From: a virus
Direction: 5' to 3' (one strand)
IMG/VR virus record: IMGVR_UViG_3300047551_002099
Span: 1 to 64,000 of that record
DNA: 64,000 nucleotides
A program made the position numbers and the translations under genes. Shown in pieces: positions 1 to 9,286 of the stretch; the stretch's first letter is position 1, and each line of letters opens with the position of its first letter. The notes below the pieces were generated by a model. That model saw only the letters and a list, made by a program, of their open reading frames with translations. It was not told where the DNA came from and ran no database searches.

Positions 1-3000
1 AGTTGTCTTTCCTTTCTATCTTTGTCGGCAGTGTCTGGGTTAGGTAGTTAAAGGAGTTAGCATACTGCTCTTGCTTGTCTGCTAAGAACTGGGCCTTGGC
101 GGCCACCGCGGCTTCTTTCTCAACTATCTTCTGCTGAGTTTCTTGAATCTTCTGCTGCTTGACGGCGATTTTAGCCTCTTCCCGGGCGATAGCTTCTTCT
201 TTTCTGGCAATACGCTCGTTAAGTTTAGTTAGATAGTGACCGTGTTTTACTTCCTCCGCGGCTATCTGCTGCTGTTTCTTATCAATCTTGCCTTCTAAGA
301 TTTGAATGTAGCCAGTCTTATTCTGTATCCGGGACTCTAGGCTTCCTAATGTCCGCGAAGACACCCCGAAGCTTAGATAAGCATTCTGCCGGGTGACATT
401 CTCTGTATTCTGAACAAAAGCAATACTCCGGTCTAGATTAGCAAGGCGGCGGCGGGCTAACTTAGTGGACTCCATTAACTCAATTTGAGCACTAGACCTA
501 ATTGTGTTAGCAGCTTCTGCTTGCTGCAGTTGGGCTAAACGAAGTTGCGCTGGGAGCTGCTCTTGTTGCTCGATGAACCGTTTCAGGTTAGCTAAGACTC
601 CCGCTACCGCGCTGGGGTCTTCTTGGGAACCTAGATTATCTAACTGGGTTAGAAGTTGTTGTGCCTGTTGAGCTTCTGTGCTGGTAGCCGGTAAGTTTGT
701 TAAGAAGTCCCGCAGTCGCTCCATTTCTGTGCGGACAGTCAACTCGAACATCACCCGACCGCGGAAGCCCCCAGCGGTAAGTAGTTTGAAAGACTCAACT
801 TGGTACTTCATTTCTTTATCTGCTGCTGCACCCAGTCGTTTGATTCCGTCGCCGGAATCAACACCAGCCGCCCGCAGAATTCGACTACCCAAGCCGACTT
901 CTTCCATACCCACTAAGAAGCTGTTGACCGCTATATAAGACGTCCCACTCATCCCCAAGCGGTTAGCGGTGGCCTGACGGATGCTGTTCTTGTTATGAAC
1001 TAAGTCAATCGCTGTTTCCTTACTTTGGTGCATTAACACCTGTAGCTCTTCGATGTCCGCCAGCTGTTCATTAGTTAGGTCGGTAGTCTGGCCCTTCAGC
1101 GCGTTGAACTGAATCCGGTCGATAACTGACTGAGTCTTCTGTAGTTTGGCAATCAGTCTGTACTGAGCTTCCAGCGCCGGATGACTTTCAGAGTTAAACA
1201 GTAGACTCATCTTCTGAAGGATATCCAACCCAAGAATAACCCCGGTTTGAACTGAACGCTCCGCACCGGTGCGGACTGTCGTTTTACCAGTGAATCTTGT
1301 GCCACCGTCCGGGTCTGCTTCCTGCTTATATCGGTCTAGAACAACAATGCTAGGTAAGCTAATAAAGCGGCTGGTTTCTACCGAGCCCATTAATGACTGA
1401 GCCCGTGTTAACTTAGCCTGGAGTTCAAGGCGGATAGTTGGGTCAGTTTCAGTTTCAAGTAACTGTCTGAAGTACTGCTGTTGTTGCTTAGCAGAGGCAT
1501 GCAGTGTTTCCATACCTTCCAGGTACTCAGCGCCCGTGTTATTTCGGAAGGTATTGACTATCCGCTGATGGATAGTATCCCGTTGGGTTTGAGCGTAGTT
1601 ACCAGCTCCAATTTGTCGGGCTTCATTGAAACTAGCTCCACTCTGCATTGCCAGAATAATCTGTTTCTGTAAGCCAGCCTCTTCCCGACTGAGTTGGCTT
1701 AATGTAATAGCCTGTTGACTTCCTAAATCGACTCGGGTTCTGCTTCGGTAGATTGAGTCTAGAAACTCAGTCATATCAAAGTCTTCGCCTAAGGACACTC
1801 GTTGTTGGTAGTCGTCTTGAGCTAACTGACGAACGGCTTCTACAATAGTTTCGGTGTTAGTCCCAGCAGACCGTAGTAAAGCGCCGCGCTCGATTTCCGC
1901 TAAGACTAAGTCAACCCGTTGGTTAATGTTCTGTTCATAGTCAAGATTGTTGCCTAAGTTATGCCGAGTTAAGTCGGCGTACCTAATCATATTTTGTAGA
2001 CTTTCAAAGTGCCTGCCATCATTAATGTATTGACTACCTAAACCAACGTAGTCATGCACCGCTGCTACACCCACCGGTCGAACTTCTACAGCACCTAAGC
2101 GGTCGATGTGACCAGGCACTTCATGTCTACCAAAGCTGGTGTAATTAGTTAGGAAAGTCGTGGCAAAGTCGTAGGCTGATGCTTGATAGATTTGCGGGCC
2201 AGCTGCTAAAGCACTTTTAGCAGCTCTTGTATTGCGTAAAAGCCCCATGGTTGTATACTCTAGTTGCAGAGTTCTCAAGTCATTTCTTAACTCTAAGTCG
2301 TTTACAGTTCTGGTACTATCGGGGTCAATAGCCCGCTCCTGCTCTAAAAGTTCCTTCTGCATTACAAACTGTAAAGCAGCGTTATCCCCTAAGTTCTGCA
2401 TTTGCAAGTTGTATTTAGACGCTACTTTACGCTGGCTCGGCACGGAGTTTTCGTAAATAATGGCTAAACTAACCAAGGCTTGTTGGATTGTTCCAACGTC
2501 CTGAGCGTCTTTGGGGTTGTAAGTGTAAGTAGATAACTGCTTAGCTGTTAACCCCTGGGCGTAGTGGCCCTCCATAGCTGTAATATTCTTCATCCCGGTG
2601 GGAACGGTTAGTTTACCTGGCGTATACTCCCCGGGTAACTCAATCATCCGTTGAGTTTGGATGTAGGCTCGGATGGCGCTGAAGACTGCTTCGACTTCTC
2701 TGAGTTTGCGTTCTTCTTCAGGGGTTACACTTTCGCCCCGCTTCACTCTTTCTAAGATGTGCTTAATTTCTTTATCGTCGGGCAGGCTATAACCGAAACG
2801 TCTGGCGATTTCTTCAATCCCGGTGCCTAACTTCTTACCTAGCTCCCCAAAACGTCCGTACATTTCCAGAGCAGTGTAAGTTGCTAAGTTGTGGTCTTTA
2901 CCATATTTGAGCAGTCGACTTTCGCCGTCTTCTCCGTAGGCGGTTAACAACTGCTGGATTTGGGTGTTGTCTAAGTTAAGGTTATTAAGTTTTTCAATCA

Positions 3001-6000
3001 GACTGTCTGTTTGAAGGTCTTGACCCGTCCGCTGCGCTGCCAAGTTTGTTCTGAGTGCTGGGGCTAAACGGGATTTGAAAAGATTAAATTGGGGGTTAGT
3101 GATAAACTGCCGGAAGTCTTGTTCCGCGCTAGGCCCCCGGAGCTTTAAATCTATATATTGGTTGATTTGCTCTGTGTTCCAGCCGGCGTTCTGTGCAGCC
3201 TGCACCAAGACATCTTTGTAGGCCTTCGTTAACGGATGCGCTTCCACTTGTAGCATCTGGGTTAGGGTATCAACGTTGAAGTTTGATATTCCAAACTGAG
3301 ATTCTAAGTTACGTAATTCTCCTTTCAACCGGTTCTTAACATTGTCATCTTGAGAGGTTAGCGTTTCAGTAAGCTTGTTAACGTAGGCTTCAACTTGGTT
3401 ATCACCAATGGCATTAAGACGGTCAGTGTATCCTGTTAGGTCAGTACCCGCAGTCTGCCCTAGTTGTCTAACTAGTTCTGTAGCTTCATGGCGGCGCAGC
3501 GTGGTTCTTAGTTGGTCAATACTATCTTCCTGTTGTGGCATTAAGCTTGACAGGGTATGCAGGTAGGCATTGTACTCGCTGGTGGTATCACTAGGGTCGT
3601 AGCTACCTGTGAAGATACTTTGGTTAGAAAGACTAACTTCTGCCAAGCCCGCGCTTCTGAGCCGGTCAGTAACATTAACATCTCGATAGACATCTTGGGA
3701 TGCTTTTAGTAAGAAGGCCAGCAAACCTACTGGGCGGCTTCCAAAGTCGTCTAGGTGACTGTAGATATTGACGCTTTCATCTTCGCCGGCTTCGTTTGTA
3801 TAGGCATACTCGTCTGTTTTAAAGGAGTTTTGGAACGCCCCTCGGAATAAACTAACCGCACCGGACTGTAACCTTGACCGGGCTTCTTGAGCGCTAGCGT
3901 CGTCACCTAGAGCTATTCTTACTTGAAGGGCCAAGGCTTCTTGAAGACTTCGTCCGGCTAGCAAACCAGGGTCTACCAGTGCCGCCAGGCTACCAAAGTA
4001 ATCCAGACTAGAGTCTAAGTCAGCGGCAATCCCGGTTAAGGGCTGGCCCTGTTGATTAGGATTAGCTGCGTTTCTAACACGCAAGGCCTCTGCATATTGA
4101 GCCCGGCTGCCGCCGTCGCTGTACTGACTGCCCCGCAAGCTTTGCTCTAACGCTCCACGAAGGCCACTAATATCACTCAAGTCTTTGCGGCTTAATAAGA
4201 GCATAGCCAACGCTTCGGCAACAGCTCGGCCCCCGCTGACAGTTCCTTCTGCTTCTGGTCGGTTAACCAATTGGTAAATACCACTTTGCTCTTTCTCTTC
4301 AAGTAGTCCTAACCCCATCTCAAAGTTAAAGCCCTTAATTTGGCTGCTGGATAGCATAGCAAAAACATCTTGGGCAGCAACCCGGCGGGGCAGCAAACTC
4401 TTAGTTCCTTCTGTAAAGCCATCTATGGCTTTCCAGAACTCTGCTTCTGCAGACCGCATTGGCCCTTTTGCTGTTTGTAAGCCACCCCGTATACCTTCTT
4501 TAAAGTCTTTTAGGGTCTGTAGGTCTAAATCTAAAATGACGGTATTGCCGGTGTTCACCGTTAAATGCGCTTCACTTAGAACGCTGATAGCCGGGCCTAG
4601 TTCTCTGGCGGATACCGCCGGGATACGGAACATCATCGGTTTAACCCGACCGTCACCAGTTGTAGTGCTGTAGTTAAACAGGTCGTTAATTGTGAAGGTT
4701 AACCCTTGACCACCTTCTGAACCAATTAACTCCCCGATCAGAGACATAGACTCGATATAGTTAAGTTTGCCTAGCTGACTGTTACCCAACTCGTCTCTGG
4801 AGCCAGGACTGTAGACACCTTTTTTGTAATAGAAGTTGACGTTGTCTAAACCCCGTCCGTACTCTATTTTGATGTTCCTGAACTCTTCTTTCAGTTCTCT
4901 AAGGGAGTCCATTACCAATCGTTTTGCTGAGACGGCATCTAAGCCAGTATCTTGCTGAACCGATTCGATATAGTTGGTTAGGTTTAGGTCGCCCGCGGGG
5001 ATGTTGCTTAAATTAGGAATGTTTTGGTACTGAGTAAAATAGGTTGTTTGAACTTGCAGGTTCAGTCTTCTTTTGAGTTGGTTTACGACACTGCTTTCTG
5101 TGACTAGTAGGTCTTTGGCTAAGAAAATAGTGCCGGGTTTGAGCTTTTCATTAATAACCTTGTTAAGCGCACTGGGGCTTGCGATAAAGCTATCCAAAGT
5201 GCTGGTGGCTTGAACAACGTGGGGTTGGACATAGCTCAAGGCATACTGGTCTTCCTTATTGTCTCTGAAGTTAGCGTTTAGCATCCCATAGTCACTTAAC
5301 TGGGATGCCCCGGCTGCTATTACTAATCGCCGTGGTGCTACGCCGCCCAAGTAACCTTTAGTAATCTGCTTTTGGTCTACTGTCCATTCTTTAGCGATAG
5401 TTCTAAGTAGACGAGTGTCTATGTTGGCATCACTTAACATCTCCGCAGGGGTAAGGAGAGTATCCGGGTTGTTCTGCTGGTAGCGACTGACGTATTCTTC
5501 CCGCAGGGCTTTGTACTGCTGTGCCGTTAGCGTCGAAAAGATGTTGCCCCCTAAAGAGTCAACCGAGCGGCTGGGGTCGTAGTCAAGGTCTGCCCCGAAG
5601 CTCATGGCATATTTAACAAACTCCGACGAAGCATTAAAGATAGGCCGGGTAGAAGTCAGGTTCTTCATCCGTTGACTAATCTGCTCAGACTTAGCAAAGG
5701 GGAAGAAGTAGATTAGCTCATCATCGGAGTCATAGGCTTCGCCTAACCCGGCGGCCTTCTCGGCTTTAGCTCTATACCGGCTGAAGCTAGCTTCAGCTAG
5801 CTGTTTCGCTGAGGTAAGGGCTTGTCTGTTGGTATACCCAGCTTGCTTTAAAGACTTAAATACCTGTAGAGTATATTCTCTTCGTTTAGTAATTCCTAGA
5901 CCTGGCATACTCTGCATTAAGCCTTCTAGTTCATGCACGACCGGTGCGCCACCCTCTAGTTTTAACAATCCACCGTAACGGGTATAAGAGTCTTGGAACT

Positions 6001-9000
6001 TTAACCGACCGGAAGACGCAACCGCCCGCAGGTACTGACCTGAGTACGCCCCTAGGGATTCCCCGTGCATTAAAGCATACGGACTCATAATAAAACCAGT
6101 ATCGTCCTGGTCTCGGAGGATGCTGTAAGCGTTATTGATGTATTGGTCTTCGCCGTAGCCAGGTAATCGGAAGAATCCCTGCCCATGGGAAAAGCCAGTT
6201 TCGTGGGGTTGGGAGAAGATGTCTATTTGGTTACTGAAGGACTCTTTCTTACCCTTTTCAATCTCTGACTTGTAAATAGAGGCAAGCGTTGGATTCATTT
6301 CAATGGCCTGCATAATCAGGTCATTGTAGAGCCCAGTAAAGTTATTCTGTCCTGTCACCCAGTTACCTAAGTTAAGGCTGGTGTTTACTTGGGTAACCAA
6401 CTGACTGGTAAAGCGGTCAACAATAGCGCCAATGTTCTCAGGGGTTGCAGTGTTTTGTGTAGCAGCGTTTGTGATACCTGTAATTAACTTATTGACGGCT
6501 TCGTTCATTTCGGTCAGCCGTTGGTGTGCCATCCCTGTTGTGTTAGCAATATTAGGGCGATAACCGGCGTAATCCCCGATAGGAGTCGCTAGCAGAGAAG
6601 TTAACTGGGTCTGAAGCTGTTGTCTAATTTTCCCTCTGTTTCTTGCGTTCGCGGTGCTTAATTGGTTAGCTAATAACCCCGCGACTTCGTACAAGTCATT
6701 GGTACCACCTTCTGCAACGGGCGTACCCCCAGCACTCAATATCTGGTTAATGGACGTGCCAACGTACTGTCTTAGTGTGCCGGCAAAAACGTCTTTCTCC
6801 ATCATGCCGTAGGTGGCGTACATACCACGGACTTGATACTCGTAACGCATAGCGTGGTAAGTCGTGTTAATTAACCCACCTAAGACATCAAAGGCATTGG
6901 CTTGATAAGTTTCACCATGCTTCAGGGCAATTTCATTTGTTGCGCCTGTTTCTTCGTCATAGACTTTATAGACCCGATTTTCGCCAGTGGCGTTTTTATA
7001 GACCATCCCAGCTATTAACCGCTGGGACTTATTAAGGTAAACAACAGGTTGCATACCGTCAGGGCCTTTAGCGTTGACTGTCCGCTCCGCGCCAAAGGTA
7101 ACATCAAAAGAATACCCTGCTTCATCGCCTAAGGGATTAGCGATTTGAATCTTAGCGCCAACAACCCTAGCGCCGCCCTGCCCAACTAGATACCGTCGGC
7201 TGAAAATAAATTTCTTACCTTTAGCTGCTTTAGAGTCCCAACTAGTTGCTTCAACCCCTCCCATAGACCTTAAGAAGTCAAAACCGTCCCGTGCGATTTC
7301 TTCTCTGCCCCGCTGCTCGATCAGCAACCCTTGGTAGTCTGACCGTTCTTTAAAGAACCGGCTGTAACCATAAAAGTAAGACTGCTGAATATCCCGTTCT
7401 GTCTCAGCATCTAATATATTTAAAGTGTTGTAAGATGACTCACTTTCAAAGATAGCCATCGTTTCAATATTCTGCCTGTTCGCTCCGGCGGAGATGTTAG
7501 ACGAACCAATACCATAAGCTTTGAGTTGGTTCCTCGAGTCTAAAATAGCAAACGATTTACTATGTAAAAACTGGGACGGCATGATAGAAAAAGCGTTGCT
7601 TTCTAGCAGGGAAGTTACCAAATCATACCGTTCCCGCTGCGCGTGGGTTAAACCTGTGGTATCTTTTATTGCTCCCATCCGGTAGTAGTTGTCAAGTAAC
7701 CTAAATAAGCCTTGACTTTCAACATGACTAGTACTAGTTAACGCGATGCTTAGTTGACCACTGCTGGCTAGGTTTTTCAATGCTTCAAAACCTATTTGAC
7801 CAACACCAAAGGGTGACCCACCCAGTTGGTGGGACTTCTTCCTGGGGTCAAGGGCTGATTCTAAATACTGTATTGAAAGGATAACCTTCTGGTCGCCGCT
7901 GCTAGCCGCGCTTTCTAATTTACTGGCTATCTTAGTGTGAATCTCTTCGTTCACAAATAAGACTCTAGGCCCATTTAGCACTCCCAGTTTCTGTTCGTAG
8001 CGTGTTCTGAACTCGGTTCTAGTAGCTTCTGGATTTTGCCGGCTGCTGGTTTGAAGCTCCAGTAAACTATCTACTGCCGCTTTTGTTTGTTGGGCTAATA
8101 TGTCAAAAGCGTTTCTATCCCTAGCAGTATCCCGGTTTAGCAGGAGCATCTCTTCAATCGTTGTCGAGCGGTCTAGTGTAGAAGTCCAGTTTTGGGTACC
8201 GATAAAGATTTTACTGATTGCTCCTACAGCGTCGTCTTTTTCATTATCTTGTTCATAGAAGTAACCTAACTTCGCGTGAATCTGGCCCCGCTGTTGAAAG
8301 ACAGGCACAACTCTAGCGGGCCCTTGGTTATAAAGTTCAGCCGTTCGAGCGCTTAAGTCATTACCTGCTAAAATCCCGGTGGCGGTAGTTGGCATAGACG
8401 AAGAATCTAAAATGTCGGTGTAGCCCTGGGTACCGACTTGGGTTGGCCCGGTTCGGTTTAAGACTCCAGCTAACGCGGTTTTAGACTGTAGTTGGTAAAC
8501 AAAGCCTTTGAAGCCTAAGCCACTGTTTTCTTGGCTGGTCAACATTGAGTAGACGTCTAACCCAGTAGGCCGCATAATAAACCCACTGGAGCGGGTTACC
8601 CCCTGCTGGGATGTGCCTGTTAACCGAGCCGGTTCGGCATAGTTGTCTGTTTGTCTTACCAAACTTTGGTTAATCTCTGGCATAGCCGCAACTAGCTGCC
8701 TAGCCCCGTACTCTACTGCGCCTCTTAGACCTTGTCTTAAGTACTCTGGTTCATACGAAGGCGGACTGTTTAAACGACTGTTGGTGTCGACCGCCAGTGC
8801 GTCTAGGTTAGCCGGACGGGGGCTATGCAGCCGTTCATAGTCTTTGGTGAACCGACGGGCGTAGTTCTCAATCCCCTTGAAAGGGTCAGTTGCATTAGTA
8901 TGAAAGTCTGTCCAAAACGATCGGGCAGCATCATGCTCAGCACTGCTCCCACCGCTAACTGCTGCGCTGGTTCTAATCCTATGGCTGACCTCTGGATATA

Positions 9001-9217
9001 ATTCAGCATAGGTTTCAAGTTCAATATCTTCTAAAAGGCTTTTAGGGACGGTCTCCCCAGTTGCGTCCTCGATAGCGTCGTAAAGTTCATCGATAAAGCC
9101 GTTGTAGTCAAAAATCCGTAAGGCGCGCTGTGTGATAAGCTGCCTAATATCCGCGCTGTACTCACCTTTTATTAGATATTCGTATAAACTCTCTCTGTTA
9201 GTAACGTTAAGCGGCAT
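1..9217 (-). CDS. Giant virion-type protein with PLD-like HKD half-sites (partial, runs off left edge)
   Basis: An uninterrupted minus-strand frame runs from an ATG at 9217 through position 1, at least 3,072 codons, with no stop in the window. It begins MPLNVTNRESLYEYL. Two half-sites typical of the phospholipase D/HKD superfamily are visible. The first is H314-A-K316 followed by GTQNW (340-344) and a downstream IEEM. The second is H552-S-K554, D560, then GSSN and NIE. The aspartate spacing is one residue longer than the classic HxKx4D in the second site and absent at that place in the first, so activity is uncertain. Most of the protein is hydrophilic and unrecognised. The last visible residues (about 2,950-3,070) are Lys/Glu/Gln-rich heptads predicted to be coiled coil. 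It follows the frameshifted chaperone pair on the same strand, the place a tape measure holds in lambda-like and Mu-like phages. Tape measure, virion-associated enzyme, or both are possible. The PLD-fold call is fairly sure, the role is inference. Confidence 0.85.
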   Translation of the reverse strand, partial: MPLNVTNRESLYEYLIKGEYSADIRQLITQRALRIFDYNGFIDELYDAIEDATGETVPKSLLEDIELETYAELYPEVSHRIRTSAAVSGGSSAEHDAARSFWTDFHTNATDPFKGIENYARRFTKDYERLHSPRPANLDALAVDTNSRLNSPPSYEPEYLRQGLRGAVEYGARQLVAAMPEINQSLVRQTDNYAEPARLTGTSQQGVTRSSGFIMRPTGLDVYSMLTSQENSGLGFKGFVYQLQSKTALAGVLNRTGPTQVGTQGYTDILDSSSMPTTATGILAGNDLSARTAELYNQGPARVVPVFQQRGQIHAKLGYFYEQDNEKDDAVGAISKIFIGTQNWTSTLDRSTTIEEMLLLNRDTARDRNAFDILAQQTKAAVDSLLELQTSSRQNPEATRTEFRTRYEQKLGVLNGPRVLFVNEEIHTKIASKLESAASSGDQKVILSIQYLESALDPRKKSHQLGGSPFGVGQIGFEALKNLASSGQLSIALTSTSHVESQGLFRLLDNYYRMGAIKDTTGLTHAQRERYDLVTSLLESNAFSIMPSQFLHSKSFAILDSRNQLKAYGIGSSNISAGANRQNIETMAIFESESSYNTLNILDAETERDIQQSYFYGYSRFFKERSDYQGLLIEQRGREEIARDGFDFLRSMGGVEATSWDSKAAKGKKFIFSRRYLVGQGGARVVGAKIQIANPLGDEAGYSFDVTFGAERTVNAKGPDGMQPVVYLNKSQRLIAGMVYKNATGENRVYKVYDEETGATNEIALKHGETYQANAFDVLGGLINTTYHAMRYEYQVRGMYATYGMMEKDVFAGTLRQYVGTSINQILSAGGTPVAEGGTNDLYEVAGLLANQLSTANARNRGKIRQQLQTQLTSLLATPIGDYAGYRPNIANTTGMAHQRLTEMNEAVNKLITGITNAATQNTATPENIGAIVDRFTSQLVTQVNTSLNLGNWVTGQNNFTGLYNDLIMQAIEMNPTLASIYKSEIEKGKKESFSNQIDIFSQPHETGFSHGQGFFRLPGYGEDQYINNAYSILRDQDDTGFIMSPYALMHGESLGAYSGQYLRAVASSGRLKFQDSYTRYGGLLKLEGGAPVVHELEGLMQSMPGLGITKRREYTLQVFKSLKQAGYTNRQALTSAKQLAEASFSRYRAKAEKAAGLGEAYDSDDELIYFFPFAKSEQISQRMKNLTSTRPIFNASSEFVKYAMSFGADLDYDPSRSVDSLGGNIFSTLTAQQYKALREEYVSRYQQNNPDTLLTPAEMLSDANIDTRLLRTIAKEWTVDQKQITKGYLGGVAPRRLVIAAGASQLSDYGMLNANFRDNKEDQYALSYVQPHVVQATSTLDSFIASPSALNKVINEKLKPGTIFLAKDLLVTESSVVNQLKRRLNLQVQTTYFTQYQNIPNLSNIPAGDLNLTNYIESVQQDTGLDAVSAKRLVMDSLRELKEEFRNIKIEYGRGLDNVNFYYKKGVYSPGSRDELGNSQLGKLNYIESMSLIGELIGSEGGQGLTFTINDLFNYSTTTGDGRVKPMMFRIPAVSARELGPAISVLSEAHLTVNTGNTVILDLDLQTLKDFKEGIRGGLQTAKGPMRSAEAEFWKAIDGFTEGTKSLLPRRVAAQDVFAMLSSSQIKGFNFEMGLGLLEEKEQSGIYQLVNRPEAEGTVSGGRAVAEALAMLLLSRKDLSDISGLRGALEQSLRGSQYSDGGSRAQYAEALRVRNAANPNQQGQPLTGIAADLDSSLDYFGSLAALVDPGLLAGRSLQEALALQVRIALGDDASAQEARSRLQSGAVSLFRGAFQNSFKTDEYAYTNEAGEDESVNIYSHLDDFGSRPVGLLAFLLKASQDVYRDVNVTDRLRSAGLAEVSLSNQSIFTGSYDPSDTTSEYNAYLHTLSSLMPQQEDSIDQLRTTLRRHEATELVRQLGQTAGTDLTGYTDRLNAIGDNQVEAYVNKLTETLTSQDDNVKNRLKGELRNLESQFGISNFNVDTLTQMLQVEAHPLTKAYKDVLVQAAQNAGWNTEQINQYIDLKLRGPSAEQDFRQFITNPQFNLFKSRLAPALRTNLAAQRTGQDLQTDSLIEKLNNLNLDNTQIQQLLTAYGEDGESRLLKYGKDHNLATYTALEMYGRFGELGKKLGTGIEEIARRFGYSLPDDKEIKHILERVKRGESVTPEEERKLREVEAVFSAIRAYIQTQRMIELPGEYTPGKLTVPTGMKNITAMEGHYAQGLTAKQLSTYTYNPKDAQDVGTIQQALVSLAIIYENSVPSQRKVASKYNLQMQNLGDNAALQFVMQKELLEQERAIDPDSTRTVNDLELRNDLRTLQLEYTTMGLLRNTRAAKSALAAGPQIYQASAYDFATTFLTNYTSFGRHEVPGHIDRLGAVEVRPVGVAAVHDYVGLGSQYINDGRHFESLQNMIRYADLTRHNLGNNLDYEQNINQRVDLVLAEIERGALLRSAGTNTETIVEAVRQLAQDDYQQRVSLGEDFDMTEFLDSIYRSRTRVDLGSQQAITLSQLSREEAGLQKQIILAMQSGASFNEARQIGAGNYAQTQRDTIHQRIVNTFRNNTGAEYLEGMETLHASAKQQQQYFRQLLETETDPTIRLELQAKLTRAQSLMGSVETSRFISLPSIVVLDRYKQEADPDGGTRFTGKTTVRTGAERSVQTGVILGLDILQKMSLLFNSESHPALEAQYRLIAKLQKTQSVIDRIQFNALKGQTTDLTNEQLADIEELQVLMHQSKETAIDLVHNKNSIRQATANRLGMSGTSYIAVNSFLVGMEEVGLGSRILRAAGVDSGDGIKRLGAAADKEMKYQVESFKLLTAGGFRGRVMFELTVRTEMERLRDFLTNLPATSTEAQQAQQLLTQLDNLGSQEDPSAVAGVLANLKRFIEQQEQLPAQLRLAQLQQAEAANTIRSSAQIELMESTKLARRRLANLDRSIAFVQNTENVTRQNAYLSFGVSSRTLGSLESRIQNKTGYIQILEGKIDKKQQQIAAEEVKHGHYLTKLNERIARKEEAIAREEAKIAVKQQKIQETQQKIVEKEAAVAAKAQFLADKQEQYANSFNYLTQTLPTKIERKDN

Positions 9218-9264
9218 GTTAGTTGCGACAGCTACGGATTACATATACTTTCACCCTAAACTAA

Positions 9265-9283
9265 AGCCGGCGCTGGGCCGGCT
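9265..9283 (-). terminator. Terminator-like hairpin after the chaperone extension
   Basis: A perfect 7-bp stem (AGCCGGC / GCCGGCT) with a 5-base loop lies directly after the stop codon of the -1-frame chaperone extension. It lies before the giant minus-strand ORF. The stem is very GC-rich. The following bases on the minus strand (TTAGTTTAG) contain only a weak T tract, so it could attenuate or process the transcript rather than end it fully. Confidence 0.45.
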
Positions 9284-9286
9284 GGG

